DNA of 64,000 nt from Legionella oakridgensis ATCC 33761 = DSM 21215 (GTDB lineage Bacteria > Pseudomonadota > Gammaproteobacteria > Legionellales > Legionellaceae). The notes below the pieces were generated by a model. The model was not told the origin of the DNA and did not search any database. It worked only from the letters and a program-made list of their open reading frames with translations. The DNA lies in contig NZ_CP004006.1 in assembly GCF_000512355.1 (NCBI RefSeq), positions 2,183,501 through 2,247,500 on the forward strand, written 5' to 3'. The translations under genes were made by a program, and so were the position numbers. Shown here one piece after another: positions 44,773 to 54,210 of the stretch (position 1 is the stretch's first letter; each line of letters starts with the position of its first letter).

Positions 44773-45807
44773 ATGAAAAATGGCTTATTATTAATCAACC
44801 TTGGCACTCCTGATCATCCCGATACTCCTTCTGTCAGGCGATATCTGCGCGAATTTCTTGCCGACAAACGAGTTATTGATTTGCCAAGCATCATGCGGTA
44901 CTTCATTCTTTATTGCTTTATACTTCCTTTCAGGCCACAACAATCAGCCCGCGCCTATCAATCAATCTGGCTTTCCGAAGGCTCACCCTTGCTACATCAC
45001 AGTCAAAATTTATTGAGAAAATTACAATCTCGGGTTGATGAACATTGCAAAATTGCCCTTGGAATGCGATATGGCAAACCTTCCATAGAGCAGGCATTAA
45101 TGGAATTACAAGACTGTGAAACCATTACGATATTACCGCTTTATCCACAATACTCATCAGCAGCAACCGGCTCTACGATAGCCAAGGTATTGCAACTTCT
45201 TTCCGAACAAAATAGGATTCCCTCAATCCATGTTATTCATAATTTTCATCAGCATCCAGGATATATTCAAGCCAAAGCCGCAATCATAGCCCCCCACTTA
45301 AAACACCATGAATTCATTCTTTTCAGCTATCATGGCATCCCAGAAAATCATCTACTCATTGGAGATTGTAAAAAGGATTGCTCCCATTCCTGCAATCCAG
45401 CTTCTCCCAATAATCACAGCTGCTACCGCGCACAATGTTTACGTACTACGGCATTACTGGCCCACACCTTATCACTAACACAGCAATGCTACGCCACCTC
45501 ATTTCAATCAAGATTGGGAAAAACCGCCTGGATAAAACCCTACACAGATAAAACACTCGAAGACCTAGCAGCCCGCGGCATTAAACGGTTGGCAGTCGTC
45601 TGCCCTTCCTTTGTTGCTGATTGTCTGGAAACGCTGGAAGAAATTGGCCTCCGTGCCAAAGAACAATGGCATCAAATGGGAGGCGAACGACTTACGCTGA
45701 TTCCATCCCTGAATGACGATGAACACTGGGTTGATGCCATCCTAGCATTAACCAAACTTAACTCACCAACATCACCCGACTCACCAACTACATTTCAAAA
45801 GCACTAA
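44773..45807 (+). CDS. hemH: Ferrochelatase
   Basis: Inserts Fe2+ into protoporphyrin IX, the last step of protoheme synthesis; fits the nearby heme O/A genes. 344 residues from the ATG at 44773 (MKNGLLLINLGTPDHPDTPSVRRYLREFL). The family motif ILFSYHGIPENHL holds the catalytic His; SPLLHHSQ and GMRYGKPSIEQAL are also typical; the late segment LEDLAARGIKRLAVVCPSFVADCLETLEEI is a strong match. An upstream in-frame ATG at 44752 is less likely. Cys-rich stretch CKKDCSHSCNPAS recalls Fe-S variants, but an iron-sulphur centre cannot be claimed. Confidence 0.93.
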   Translation: MKNGLLLINLGTPDHPDTPSVRRYLREFLADKRVIDLPSIMRYFILYCFILPFRPQQSARAYQSIWLSEGSPLLHHSQNLLRKLQSRVDEHCKIALGMRYGKPSIEQALMELQDCETITILPLYPQYSSAATGSTIAKVLQLLSEQNRIPSIHVIHNFHQHPGYIQAKAAIIAPHLKHHEFILFSYHGIPENHLLIGDCKKDCSHSCNPASPNNHSCYRAQCLRTTALLAHTLSLTQQCYATSFQSRLGKTAWIKPYTDKTLEDLAARGIKRLAVVCPSFVADCLETLEEIGLRAKEQWHQMGGERLTLIPSLNDDEHWVDAILALTKLNSPTSPDSPTTFQKH

Positions 45808-45935
45808 CATAAACAATTGAGCAAAATACTCGCAAATGCCCTGCAAATTGCAAAACCTGATTTTTATGCTATACCCATTCGAAAGACAGTATAATTTTTG
45901 ATCCAGCACAAGATGACTTCTTCGAGGAGGTTGAT

Positions 45936-46175
45936 ATGAGTAATAAACAATTCTCAGAACGCCTTAATAAAGAGCTCGATGAAATCGGTGTACCCCAACG
46001 TAGTCATGAACGTGTAGAAATACTCGCCAAACTTATTAAAGTCCCCCGATTTAAAGCAGAAGCACTATTAAACGGCAATGCGAATCTTGAAGCCCCTTTA
46101 CTTGATCTTTTAGCTGAAGAATTGGAAGTCAGCACCGATTGGCTCTTGGGGAAAAGCGACAAAAAACACAATTAA
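45936..46175 (+). CDS. XRE-like helix-turn-helix protein
   Basis: A 79-residue protein with an HTH_3/XRE-type fold: RLNKELDEIGVPQRSHERVEILAKLIKVPRFKAEALLNGNANLEAPLLDLLAEELEVSTDWLLGKSD. AGGAGG precedes the ATG. It likely binds DNA; no partner is apparent. Similar short regulators are common in Legionella. Confidence 0.75.
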   Translation: MSNKQFSERLNKELDEIGVPQRSHERVEILAKLIKVPRFKAEALLNGNANLEAPLLDLLAEELEVSTDWLLGKSDKKHN

Positions 46176-46193
46176 AAGCTTATGAAGTTTCTG

Positions 46194-47102
46194 TCATCCT
46201 TGAAAACGCTTGTTAATCCCCATGGGTTTAGCATGTTTTTCAATGTACTGGATGATTTCACCGGCAATATCAATGTGAGTGGTTTTTTCAATCGCCTCAA
46301 GGCCAGGAGAAGAATTGATTTCTAAAACCAAAGGCCCATGATTAGACCTTAATATATCAACTCCAGCTACTTTAAGGCCCATAGTTTTTGTTGCAGCAAC
46401 TGCAAGCGCACGCTCCTGTGAGGATAATTTAACCTTATAGGCTTTTCCTCCTTGATGAACATTTGCGCGAAATTCTCCTTCTTTGGCTTGTCGCTTTATA
46501 GCAGCAACCACCTTATCACCTACCACCAGACATCGTATATCCGTACCGTGTGATTCGGAAATAAATTCTTGCAGCAAAATATTAACGTGCATTTCTTTAA
46601 ATGCATTGATGATACTAATAGCTGATTGCTGGGTGTCCGCCAGAATCACGCCTTTCCCTTGAGTTCCTTCCAATAGTTTAATCACTAATGGAGTACCACC
46701 AACCATGCGGATTAAATCTTCTGTATCACCTGGCGACTGAGCAAAACTTGTCAGTGGCATAGGAATGCCTTTACGCGCCAACAGTTGTAAAGAGCGAAAC
46801 TTATCCCTTGAACGCGAAATTGCTATTGATTCATTCAAAGTATACATGCCCATGGTTTCCATATGACGCAACACGGCCGTGCCATAAAACGTATTGGAAC
46901 TGCCAATACGCGGGATCACGGCATCAAAATGCGGTAATGTTTCTCCACCCCGATAATGAACTTTCGGACTTGAAGCCGCCACATTCATATAGCAATACAA
47001 AAAATTGATTATTTTAATTTCATGACCTGCAGCTTCGCCAGCTGCTTTTAAACGCTGATGAGAGTATAAATTAGGATTTGTCGCCAGTATTGCGATTTTC
47101 AT
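46194..47102 (-). CDS. rimK: Ribosomal protein S6--L-glutamate ligase RimK
   Basis: ATP-grasp ligase of 302 residues that adds glutamates to a protein C-terminus (S6 in E. coli). Motifs: [85 protein letters not shown] and the terminal [15 protein letters not shown]. Upstream lies the MITE at 47137. Confidence 0.92.
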   Translation of the reverse strand: MKIAILATNPNLYSHQRLKAAGEAAGHEIKIINFLYCYMNVAASSPKVHYRGGETLPHFDAVIPRIGSSNTFYGTAVLRHMETMGMYTLNESIAISRSRDKFRSLQLLARKGIPMPLTSFAQSPGDTEDLIRMVGGTPLVIKLLEGTQGKGVILADTQQSAISIINAFKEMHVNILLQEFISESHGTDIRCLVVGDKVVAAIKRQAKEGEFRANVHQGGKAYKVKLSSQERALAVAATKTMGLKVAGVDILRSNHGPLVLEINSSPGLEAIEKTTHIDIAGEIIQYIEKHAKPMGINKRFQG

Positions 47103-47136
47103 AACTACTAACCTTAATTGTTATTAATAAGCCTAT

Positions 47137-47352
47137 CCTAGTACCTTTTCCATTTAATTTTGACAGGTTATCTGCCATTCCAGCGAAGGCAGGAAACCTG
47201 TTTAATCTGGCCCTGTGCTCTGTTCAGAATGGATCCCAGCCTTCGCGGAGATGACAAAAAACAGAGCGAGGATGACAGAAAATAGAACTTTTTGTAACTC
47301 AACAAAAAACAGAACACTCAACCTGTCAAAATTAAATGGAAACGGTACTAGG
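47137..47352. mobile_element. MITE-like element with 33-bp terminal inverted repeats
   Basis: 216 bp with ends CCTAGTACC(T/G)TTTCCATTTA..., continuing to AATTTTGACAGGTT; the two 33-bp arms (47137-47169 and 47320-47352) differ at one position. The interior carries CCAGCGAAGGC/GCCTTCGCGGAGATGAC-like pieces found in small intergenic repeats. No coding sequence. No obvious target duplication. Confidence 0.75.
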
Positions 47353-47577
47353 AAGCCCGTACTATTTATTCCCGTCTAATAATAAATAATTTAAATAAAT
47401 TCAAACGGATACATATATTTTGCACCGCAGCAAGCATTAGCATTCCATGCATGCGCTGCTTTAAAGATCCTATAAAAAGTGTAGATCACCTTGACAGTAC
47501 TTACTGAGCATTCTATAAAAAATTATCAATCATCCGCTCAACTCCACAGGATGAGTCTGCCAAACCAATTTGTTTCA
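47353..47577. other. Spacer downstream of the SCO gene
   Basis: 225 bp, no coding sequence recognised. Together with the MITE it makes a gap of nearly 480 bp between rimK and the SCO gene. Confidence 0.35.
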
Positions 47578-48222
47578 TTAGGACGCCAACAATAGGTAAT
47601 CATTCGCCAGACTGTCTGCTTGATGAGGTACTGTAAAGAAAGCAATTAATTGCCCTTGTGGATTAAACAACAAAACCGTTCCCGTATGTTCAATATCATA
47701 ATTTTCTGAATCTTTGTTGTCTTTAAGAGCAACTTTTGCATAAGCAATGCCCATTTCACGTGTCATAGCCTTTATGGTGCTTTTATCTCCACGAGCTCCA
47801 TAAAAATTAGAATTAAACGCATGAACATAATGAGCCAGCTTTTCCAGATCATCACGCTGTGGATCAATGGATATCATAACCACTTTCGGTAAGGTTTTTG
47901 CGCCTTTTTCCTCCAGCAAACGATACATTTTACCAAGTTCCGCCATGGTGGTTGGACAAAGATAGCCACAATTGGTAAAGCCGAAAAACATCATAGTCCA
48001 TTGCCCTTGCAACTTTGCATTATTAAATGGTTGCTCATCAATGCCAGTCAAGGCAAAGGAATTGACTTCTCTTGGGTGATTCAGCAAGGTACCGTGGAAT
48101 TGACTCTCATCAATCTTCTTTTTCTTATGCATATATTGTGAAACAAACAGGCCTGATACTAAAGCAACAAATGCTACTAAAGCAATCACCGTCAATGCCA
48201 CACCATTTTTTTTATTAGCCAT
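47578..48222 (-). CDS. SCO1/SenC family copper chaperone
   Basis: Membrane-anchored thioredoxin-fold protein (214 residues) that helps build the CuA centre of cytochrome c oxidase. One N-terminal membrane helix (about 7-28), the copper-binding FGFTNCGYLCPTTMAELG (CxxxC) and a His near the end (NYDIEHTGTVLLF). The order SCO-cyoE-ctaA-surf1 is the standard cytochrome oxidase assembly cluster. Confidence 0.92.
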   Translation of the reverse strand: MANKKNGVALTVIALVAFVALVSGLFVSQYMHKKKKIDESQFHGTLLNHPREVNSFALTGIDEQPFNNAKLQGQWTMMFFGFTNCGYLCPTTMAELGKMYRLLEEKGAKTLPKVVMISIDPQRDDLEKLAHYVHAFNSNFYGARGDKSTIKAMTREMGIAYAKVALKDNKDSENYDIEHTGTVLLFNPQGQLIAFFTVPHQADSLANDYLLLAS

Positions 48223-48231
48223 TTGTTCCCC

Positions 48232-49091
48232 TTACAAATAATGATCCAACAATAAGAATAAAAATAACAACATCAAATAAATAATAGAAAATCTAAATGT
48301 ATGCATGGCCACAACCGGCTGATCGCTGCGATATAAAATAACGGCCCAATATAAAAAACGGGCCCCTAACAATAACACTCCAGTAAGATAAAACCAGCCA
48401 CTCATCCTCACAATAAAAGGTAATAAACTGACAACGACCAACAAAATGGTATATAACAATACATTTAATTTAGTAAATTGAATTCCATGCGTCACAGGCA
48501 ACATTGGAATTTCCGCATGTTGATAATCTTCAAACCGGTAAATAGCCAGCGCCCAAAAGTGAGGAGGGGTCCAGGTAAATATAATTAATACTAACAGTAG
48601 CGCTTGTGGATCCAATTGATTGGTCACAGCCGTCCAGCCCAGCAAAGGCGGAGCAGCACCCGCTAACCCACCAATGACAATATTTTGGGGCGTGGCACGC
48701 TTGAGATATCCCGTATATATACCGGCATAACCAATTAAGGTAATGAAGGTCAGGAATGCCGTAAGGGTATTGACAAAAAAATCAAAATAACAATTCCCAA
48801 ACTTCCCATAGCAAGAGCAAACCAAGACGCCTGCCTTACAGAAATTCGTCCATGCGCTATTGGCCGCTTTTTAGTTCGCGACATAATGGCATCGATGCGT
48901 TTATCCAGTAAATGGTTGATTGCAGCAGCACTTCCTGCACATAGCCCAATCCCAATAAGAGACATTCCTAATAAAGTCAATGAAACCCATCCTGGGGACG
49001 CAAGATACATGCCGACCAATACCGTCAGTAACATTAATGCCACGACACGAGGTTTGCATAACTCCAAATAATCTCGCCATGTCGTGCTCAT
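48232..49091 (-). CDS. cyoE: Heme O synthase (protoheme IX farnesyltransferase; one-base frameshift)
   Basis: Polytopic UbiA-superfamily enzyme adding a farnesyl group to heme B. Start [20 protein letters not shown] at 49091. Motifs: [23 protein letters not shown] (DxxxD prenyl site) and, in the other frame, [32 protein letters not shown] and [14 protein letters not shown]. The frame breaks at [13 protein letters not shown]; one extra A in the run of seven at 48775-48781 gives 286 residues. It is probably a miscall, since heme O/A are needed for the oxidase. Confidence 0.88.
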
Positions 49092-49098
49092 GCACGAG

Positions 49099-50106
49099 TT
49101 ATGCTTGAGGTGCATCAGCCACACCTCCTTTGGATAAATACAGCAAGCTAAACAGGGTGACAAACAGTAATGCAGCAACGCCATTATGGGCAACCGCTAC
49201 CCATAATGGTAGAAAATATATCACATTCATCACCCCTAATAAAAATTGCACCAGCACAAGTATAATGGCTGCCATGGCAACTGCTCGCAGATAATTTGAA
49301 CGAACCCGAGCAATGATAAACCCCGACAGGAAAAGAACAAAACCGGCGGTCACAACGGCCCCCAAACGATGTATAAATTGGATGGTGACTCGAATATGAG
49401 ATTCTAATAAGCCGCCCTGATAATTAGCCCCTACCGGTAAAAATAAATTGAAGCCCTGCGAAAAATATAGTTTTGGAATCCATGTGCCATTACATTTGGG
49501 AAAACCAATGCATGCAATCCCTGCATAATTTGAGCTCACCCACCCGCCTAATCCGATTTGTAAAAAAACAATAATAGTTCCTAAGATAATCCAAAAACGC
49601 CAATTTGCCAGATTTTGTCCTTTGACATCACTTAATTGCCAGCCAAAGTAACAAAGACCAGCAAAAATCAATATCCCGCCAAGCAAATGCGCCATCACTA
49701 CCACGGGGAGCAATTTTAAAGTAACCGTCCACATCCCTAACATCGCTTGGAATATCACCAAACACATCAATCCCAAAGGCACGGTTTTGGGTACTGCTTT
49801 TAAAGCACGGGTAAACAAACAACTTAAGAATATAATTAAAATTAGCAGACCCAATGTTCCTGCGGCATAACGATGCACCATCTCCGTCCATGCCTTACGT
49901 TTTTCAAAGGGTTGCTCAGGAAATTGTTTTTGTACGAATGACAACTCACTTTTTCCAGAAGGCAATACCATTTGGCCATAACACCCTGGCCAATCAGGAC
50001 ATCCTAAGCCAGCATCTGTCAGTCGGGTGTAGGCTCCCAACATGACTACTGTCAAAGCTAAAATAATTGCCAATGTCGTTATTCGGCGCAACATGTTTAT
50101 TTTCAT
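49099..50106 (-). CDS. ctaA: Heme A synthase (COX15/CtaA)
   Basis: Eight-helix membrane mono-oxygenase-like enzyme converting heme O to heme A, 335 residues. Motifs: LGAYTRLTDAGLGCPDWPGCYGQM, the heme-ligand His residues in EMVHRYAAGTLG and AHLLGGILIFA, GGWVSSNYAGIACIGFPKCNGTW, and IQFIHRLGAVVTAG. It follows the small surf1-linked gene and precedes cyoE by 7 bp. Confidence 0.94.
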   Translation of the reverse strand: MKINMLRRITTLAIILALTVVMLGAYTRLTDAGLGCPDWPGCYGQMVLPSGKSELSFVQKQFPEQPFEKRKAWTEMVHRYAAGTLGLLILIIFLSCLFTRALKAVPKTVPLGLMCLVIFQAMLGMWTVTLKLLPVVVMAHLLGGILIFAGLCYFGWQLSDVKGQNLANWRFWIILGTIIVFLQIGLGGWVSSNYAGIACIGFPKCNGTWIPKLYFSQGFNLFLPVGANYQGGLLESHIRVTIQFIHRLGAVVTAGFVLFLSGFIIARVRSNYLRAVAMAAIILVLVQFLLGVMNVIYFLPLWVAVAHNGVAALLFVTLFSLLYLSKGGVADAPQA

Positions 50107-50113
50107 TAATCCG

Positions 50114-50650
50114 TTACTCTTTTGTATTTAATAAACGTTTAACGTCATGAAAAATATCCTCTGGCTTAGCCTCTGTTGAGTAAGCCAGTACCAAAAATCC
50201 ATCAGGACTTTCAAGATATATTTGCGGCACACGCGGTAAAATAGATAAAACTTTAAGATCACCAGCGGTTAATTTTAACACATGAATATCCTGGTCACGC
50301 AAAATATCAGCTAATTCGGCTGATAATGACGGAGCATCGATGCTTATCAATAACCCAGATTCAACTTCATACAAGTGCCGCCCCAACGCCAATCGAATTC
50401 GTGCCAATTTATTCAATTGTTGCATACATTGTTTCTCACATCCTTGTGGGTTCCAAAGTAACATTCGCCACTTAGCTGCGGTTTCAGATCGCGAGATTAA
50501 TATTGGCGGCTTTAACCATTTCCCCTTATTGGTTTTGGTGGCTCCCAACCATTGAGGATGCTGATAAAAAACATAAGCAAAAAAACCAGGAGCGGCAAAC
50601 AATAAAACCAGTGAAATTGGAATAAAATACTGACGCCAGATAATTTTCAT
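50114..50650 (-). CDS. Membrane-anchored hypothetical protein of the cox assembly cluster
   Basis: A 178-residue protein with one N-terminal membrane helix (about 11-31) and a periplasmic thioredoxin-like-looking domain (WRMLLWNPQGCEKQCMQQLNKLARIRLALGRHLYEVESGLLISIDAPSLS). A CxxxC (CEKQC) is present. Located between surf1 and ctaA, it is likely an oxidase assembly factor related to SCO-like proteins, but I cannot name it. It starts at the surf1 stop. Confidence 0.7.
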   Translation of the reverse strand: MKIIWRQYFIPISLVLLFAAPGFFAYVFYQHPQWLGATKTNKGKWLKPPILISRSETAAKWRMLLWNPQGCEKQCMQQLNKLARIRLALGRHLYEVESGLLISIDAPSLSAELADILRDQDIHVLKLTAGDLKVLSILPRVPQIYLESPDGFLVLAYSTEAKPEDIFHDVKRLLNTKE

Positions 50651-51365
50651 GTTCTTTTCTTACTATTTAAGGAAATAAACAAGACAAAAATAACCAATGC
50701 GATGGCAAACCACTGAAATGCATAAGCGTAATGTCGCTGCGGAGGCATGGAAACAATATCCCATGCACGAATGAAACCATTCGCTTCCTTTTTGTCAAGG
50801 CGAATAATAAATGGATAGACTGATTTATGCAAAAACTGACTAATAATTTTTGTATCAATCCACTCAATGACCATTTTTTCATCTTGTTTTTTTTCCAAAA
50901 CCTGCCCCAATAAAAATCTTTTTCCGGTGGATAATAACTACTTCCTGTTATTTCAGTCTCTCCAAGCGGAGTATGAATGGCAGGCAAAGATTGTCGGGTC
51001 ATATCGCCGGCTATCCAACCTCTATCAACAAGAATAATTTGATGATTGGATAATTGCATGGGTGAAAAAACATGATATCCAAATTGATGTTGATGATGTT
51101 GATTATCCAACAGCACGACCTGGGGAAGAAAATGCCCATGAACCCTAAGCTTTTGATATTGGGTTGGAAGTTCGCTTATGGGTGTCCAATCTACAGGGGG
51201 TTGATTTACAAATTGTCTTTCTAAATTAAGCATCCGTTCTTTCTCATGGGCACGCCCCAATTGCCAATATCCCAAGCGCATAAATACCAAGATTGCACAC
51301 AATGCCAATATTGCCATAGGCCAATTTAAGGTGAAACGAATTTTAAAACCGGTTAAACTTAACAT
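50647..51365 (-). CDS. SURF1-type cytochrome oxidase assembly protein (one-base frameshift)
   Basis: SURF1-like protein with a membrane helix near each end. Start MLSLTGFKIRFTLNWPMAILALCAILVFMRLGYWQLGRAHEK; HGHFLPQVVLLDNQHHQHQFGYHVFSPMQL and ILVDRGWIA are family hallmarks. The frame shifts at YPPEKDFYWGRF; the true frame (RFLLGQVLEKKQDEKMVIEWIDTKIISQFLH) comes back when one A is added to the run of five at 50919-50923, giving 239 residues. It ends in a second helix (FQWFAIALVIFVLFISL) that overlaps the next start by 4 bp. Confidence 0.87.
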
Positions 51366-51437
51366 TTTTTATCGATGTCAATTTACATGATGCAGTGATT
51401 CAGTCGGGGTGACCGCTCAAAAAGCAGGAGTATAGCA

Positions 51438-51640
51438 ATGTTTATTAAAGGCATCATCATTCTTATCATGTTAATCATCCTGGCAGCTCTGGCAAGCAGT
51501 CTTATTTTTCTTGTTAAAGATGCGGGCAAATCCAAACGCACGGTTAAAGCATTAACGTGGAGAATTGGTTTATCACTTTGTCTTTTTATTTTTTATTTTT
51601 AGCATTTGCCCTTGGCATTATCTCGCCTCATTCCATATGA
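51438..51640 (+). CDS. DUF2909 twin-membrane protein (one-base frameshift)
   Basis: A short two-helix membrane protein. MFIKGIIILIMLIILAALAS followed by SLIFLVKDAGKSKRTVKALTWRIGLSLCLFI matches DUF2909, which accompanies cytochrome oxidase assembly genes in gammaproteobacteria. As read, it ends at a TAG (51600-51602); one extra T in the run at 51596-51600 extends it to 67 residues ending LAFALGIISPHSI. GCAGGAG precedes the ATG. Confidence 0.78.
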
Positions 51641-51767
51641 GGTGAGAATGAAATTAAACGCGCGCTTTAAAGAAAACGATAAGACGTTTAAAAAACTGAC
51701 ACAAGTTCATATTCATTTGAGCCGATTGTATGCCATAATGATGAATTTAGTCCTATTTTAATTAAGC

Positions 51768-51926
51768 ATGATAGCACTTATTTTCCTGTTTTATTTTCTG
51801 ATTGGCATTCAAATAATATTTAAACCTAACTCATTAATTAAATTACAGTTTTTATTTTGTTTGTTTCTTACTATGCTTAGTTTTAATTTTCACAGCCATT
51901 TGTTAGCTTATTTATCTGTATTATGA
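51768..51926 (+). CDS. DUF5993-like small membrane protein
   Basis: A 52-residue protein made of two hydrophobic segments (MIALIFLFYFLIGIQIIF; LQFLFCLFLTMLSFNFH). Its stop overlaps the dsbB start (ATGA), as in other gammaproteobacteria where such a small protein precedes a DsbB-like gene. The family call rests on that context and size. Confidence 0.6.
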   Translation: MIALIFLFYFLIGIQIIFKPNSLIKLQFLFCLFLTMLSFNFHSHLLAYLSVL

Positions 51927-52486
51927 TGACACAACATAAATTACATCTCGTGGGTAATCGTATAGGACTTATCATCGTAAGTTTTATTTTGATCTTCGCA
52001 TTTGCCGATCAATTGTTCCGACACGACATCCCCTGTCCTCTTTGTCTATTGCAACGCATTGCGTTTGTGGGCATTGGCTTATGCTGCTGCATGAATCTTA
52101 AATGTGGAATTAAACCCTCCCATTATGGTTTGATGCTCTTGTCAGCTGTCCTGGGGTTTGCAATCTCTTTACGACAATTATTTTTACATATGGCTCCTGG
52201 TGATCCTGGTTATGGACCATTGCTTTTTAATCTCCACCTCTATACCTGGTCAGCCGTAGGATTTTTCATCATTTTAGGTCTTATAGCAATTGCTATGCTT
52301 CTTGAACATGGGTTTTCCGACACGCTCATCCCTTTGGGAAAACCAACTCTATTATTGATGGGTGGTTTTCTCATCTTGATTCTTGCCAATGGAATCAGTA
52401 CATTTATCGAGTGTGGAGTTCTTATTTGTCCAGATAATCCAGAGCATTATAACTTGCTAATGTCGAGTCCAGACAGCAAGAATTGA
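51923..52486 (+). CDS. DsbB-like disulfide bond formation protein
   Basis: A 187-residue membrane protein with about five helices and the quinone-side motif IPCPLCLLQRIAF (CxxC). The usual second Cys pair in the loop between helices 3 and 4 (here APGDPGYGPLLFNLHLYTWS) is absent; two Cys occur instead after the last helix (FIECGVLICPDNPEHYNLL). It may be a variant DsbB that works with a specific partner, perhaps the protein encoded next. Confidence 0.8.
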   Translation: MMTQHKLHLVGNRIGLIIVSFILIFAFADQLFRHDIPCPLCLLQRIAFVGIGLCCCMNLKCGIKPSHYGLMLLSAVLGFAISLRQLFLHMAPGDPGYGPLLFNLHLYTWSAVGFFIILGLIAIAMLLEHGFSDTLIPLGKPTLLLMGGFLILILANGISTFIECGVLICPDNPEHYNLLMSSPDSKN

Positions 52487-52503
52487 TTTAAGGTAAGCAT
52501 TAC

Positions 52504-53001
52504 ATGAGGCGTATTATTTATTTTTTATTAGCAATATCCACCGGTGCCTGTGCCGATACCATCGATCATTATATGAATATTGTAAACAATATTCCACAAA
52601 TGGAGATGAAGGCTGATCCACAATCACAAGCATGGGCTAGATCCGCCCGAAATATTCTTACCCTAACCTGTGAAAGCATTGCCGAAACACTTATATTGGC
52701 CAATGATTCGGCAAAATCTCAAGGACAACCATTATTTTGTCTACCTGCAGGAACTCAACTTAAAGCTGAGCTGCTTGATAGCCTCATTCAGCAAACTTAC
52801 CGCTCCCTATCAAGCCAGCAAAGTGACAAAAATAAAATGACCGTCTCACAGGTTGCTTTGTTAGGTGTCAGCAAACAATATCCATGCCAGCCAGGAAGCG
52901 TCCAAAACAATGCGATGCAGTCAGGGTATAACCAATCCTCATCCGTAAACTCTCAAACCAGTGGCATGCTTCACCAAAGTGGATTACCGATGATTAAATA
53001 A
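52504..53001 (+). CDS. Exported Rap1a/Tai-like protein
   Basis: A 165-residue protein with a signal peptide (MRRIIYFLLAISTGACA). The core pattern has Cys in ILTLTCESIAE and PLFCLPAGTQLKAELLDSLIQQTYRSL, then VALLGVSKQYPCQPG, resembling the Rap1a/Tai immunity domain, with three or four Cys probably oxidised in the periplasm. It is 17 bp downstream of dsbB, which fits a disulfide-bonded secreted product. Gly/Ser-rich tail. Confidence 0.6.
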   Translation: MRRIIYFLLAISTGACADTIDHYMNIVNNIPQMEMKADPQSQAWARSARNILTLTCESIAETLILANDSAKSQGQPLFCLPAGTQLKAELLDSLIQQTYRSLSSQQSDKNKMTVSQVALLGVSKQYPCQPGSVQNNAMQSGYNQSSSVNSQTSGMLHQSGLPMIK

Positions 53002-53016
53002 TTTATTGATTATTAG

Positions 53017-53361
53017 CTAATTTTTATTGAATTCTTCAAAAGCTTCCAGAGCTTCGGCAGCATACATAAGCGAGGGCCCGCCACCCATGTAAATTGCCAT
53101 CGCCAATGTTTCAAGTAATTCTTCGCGGCTAGTCTGCAGCTTAACCAACGTGTGGGCATGAAACCCAATACAACCGGGGCAATGATTAGCAACGGCCAGA
53201 GCCATAGCAATTAATTCTTTCGTTTTCTTATCCAAAACACCATCTTTACTTGCCGCTTGCGAAATAGCAGCAAAACCCGACATGACTTCAGGCATTTCCT
53301 TACGCATTTTTCCTAGCTGTGTACTAATATCCCTTGTAATTTGGGTAAATTTATCTGACAT
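53017..53361 (-). CDS. Carboxymuconolactone decarboxylase (AhpD-like) protein
   Basis: A 114-residue protein with the peroxidase-type CMD motif ELIAMALAVANHCPGCIGFHAHTLVKL (CxxC + His). Small alkylhydroperoxidase-like; substrate unknown. Preceded by GGATAAGG. Confidence 0.88.
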   Translation of the reverse strand: MSDKFTQITRDISTQLGKMRKEMPEVMSGFAAISQAASKDGVLDKKTKELIAMALAVANHCPGCIGFHAHTLVKLQTSREELLETLAMAIYMGGGPSLMYAAEALEAFEEFNKN

Positions 53362-53416
53362 AACCTTATCCTTTTATTGAGCGTTAATTACGGTAGGTTT
53401 ATTTTACAAAAATATA

Positions 53417-53580
53417 TAGGGTCTGTTTACATTTCATTTCACGGCTGCAAATTTGTCTGATTGGCGCCACATGACGTTTGAATTCGTTAAATAGAGCTTG
53501 TTATTCGCCTCACTCAACTGCAAAGTGACACTCAATCACCCAAGTTTTCGCTTCGCAAAATAAAATGTAAACAGACCCTA
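53417..53580. mobile_element. MITE-like element with ATATA target duplication
   Basis: 164 bp with ends TAGGGTCTGTTTACATTT... / its complement (inverted repeats about 22 bp, one mismatch). It is flanked by ATATA on both sides (53412-53416, 53581-53585), fitting a 5-bp target duplication, though the locus is AT-rich. No coding sequence. Confidence 0.72.
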
Positions 53581-53772
53581 ATATACAAATGATTTTATTC
53601 ATAATCCAAGCTTTGTTGAATTTTTTCTTAAAATACCCTAGAGATGAGTTTTTTATCCTATGCCCTGAAAAGTCAGGAGGATTTTGAAAGTCCTTATACA
53701 ATAGAACTTTCTTAAAATCTCTCCAGCCTTATCAAAGCCTATTGGTTTCAATGAAAAAGAGGCCACCATTTT

Positions 53773-53991
53773 TTAATGGGCGTGTTGTTCACGATCTTCA
53801 GACACACGATTTACTACTTGTCCACAAGTGGCTTTATCATGTGTATTTCTAGCAATATCACCCAATGAAAGAATCCCTACCATTTTTTTATTATCACGAT
53901 TATCCAATACAATAAGACGTCGAACTTGCAATTTTCCCATACTTTTTACAGCACTTTCTAAATATCTCAAGATTCCAGAGGTATATGCCAT
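53773..53991 (-). pseudogene. Truncated CBS-domain protein (C-terminal piece)
   Basis: About 72 residues holding most of one CBS motif: VKSMGKLQVRRLIVLDNRDNKKMVGILSLGDIARNT. The first CBS copy and the start are missing; upstream the sequence changes to an unrelated gene fragment in the other direction (53990 on). Non-functional remnant. Confidence 0.75.
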
Positions 53992-54180
53992 TGGTGAAGG
54001 CGGACTTTTAGGTATGGCGCTTGATCCCCAGTTTGCAAAAACACATCACCTATATCTTTATGTGACGACTCGCTCCAATGATTCTCTGCAAAACCAAATC
54101 ATTCGCTATACTTATGTCGTGGCCAGCCTGCCGCCAACGACGCTCGGATTCTGCGCATTAACCCACAATCGCTTGATTAA
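53990..54180 (+). pseudogene. Fragment of a PQQ-type sugar dehydrogenase
   Basis: The plus strand reads GEGGLLGMALDPQFAKTHHLYLYVTTRSND ... QNQIIRYTYVV, the conserved EGGLLGLALHPDFA.. core of soluble aldose/glucose-sorbosone dehydrogenases, then after a frame change GQPAANDARILRINPQSLD. N- and C-terminal parts are missing. It is fused back-to-back to the CBS fragment, which suggests a deletion/inversion junction at about 53988. Confidence 0.65.
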
Positions 54181-54210
54181 TCGCACAAAACGTATCATGC
54201 TGGCTGTAAA

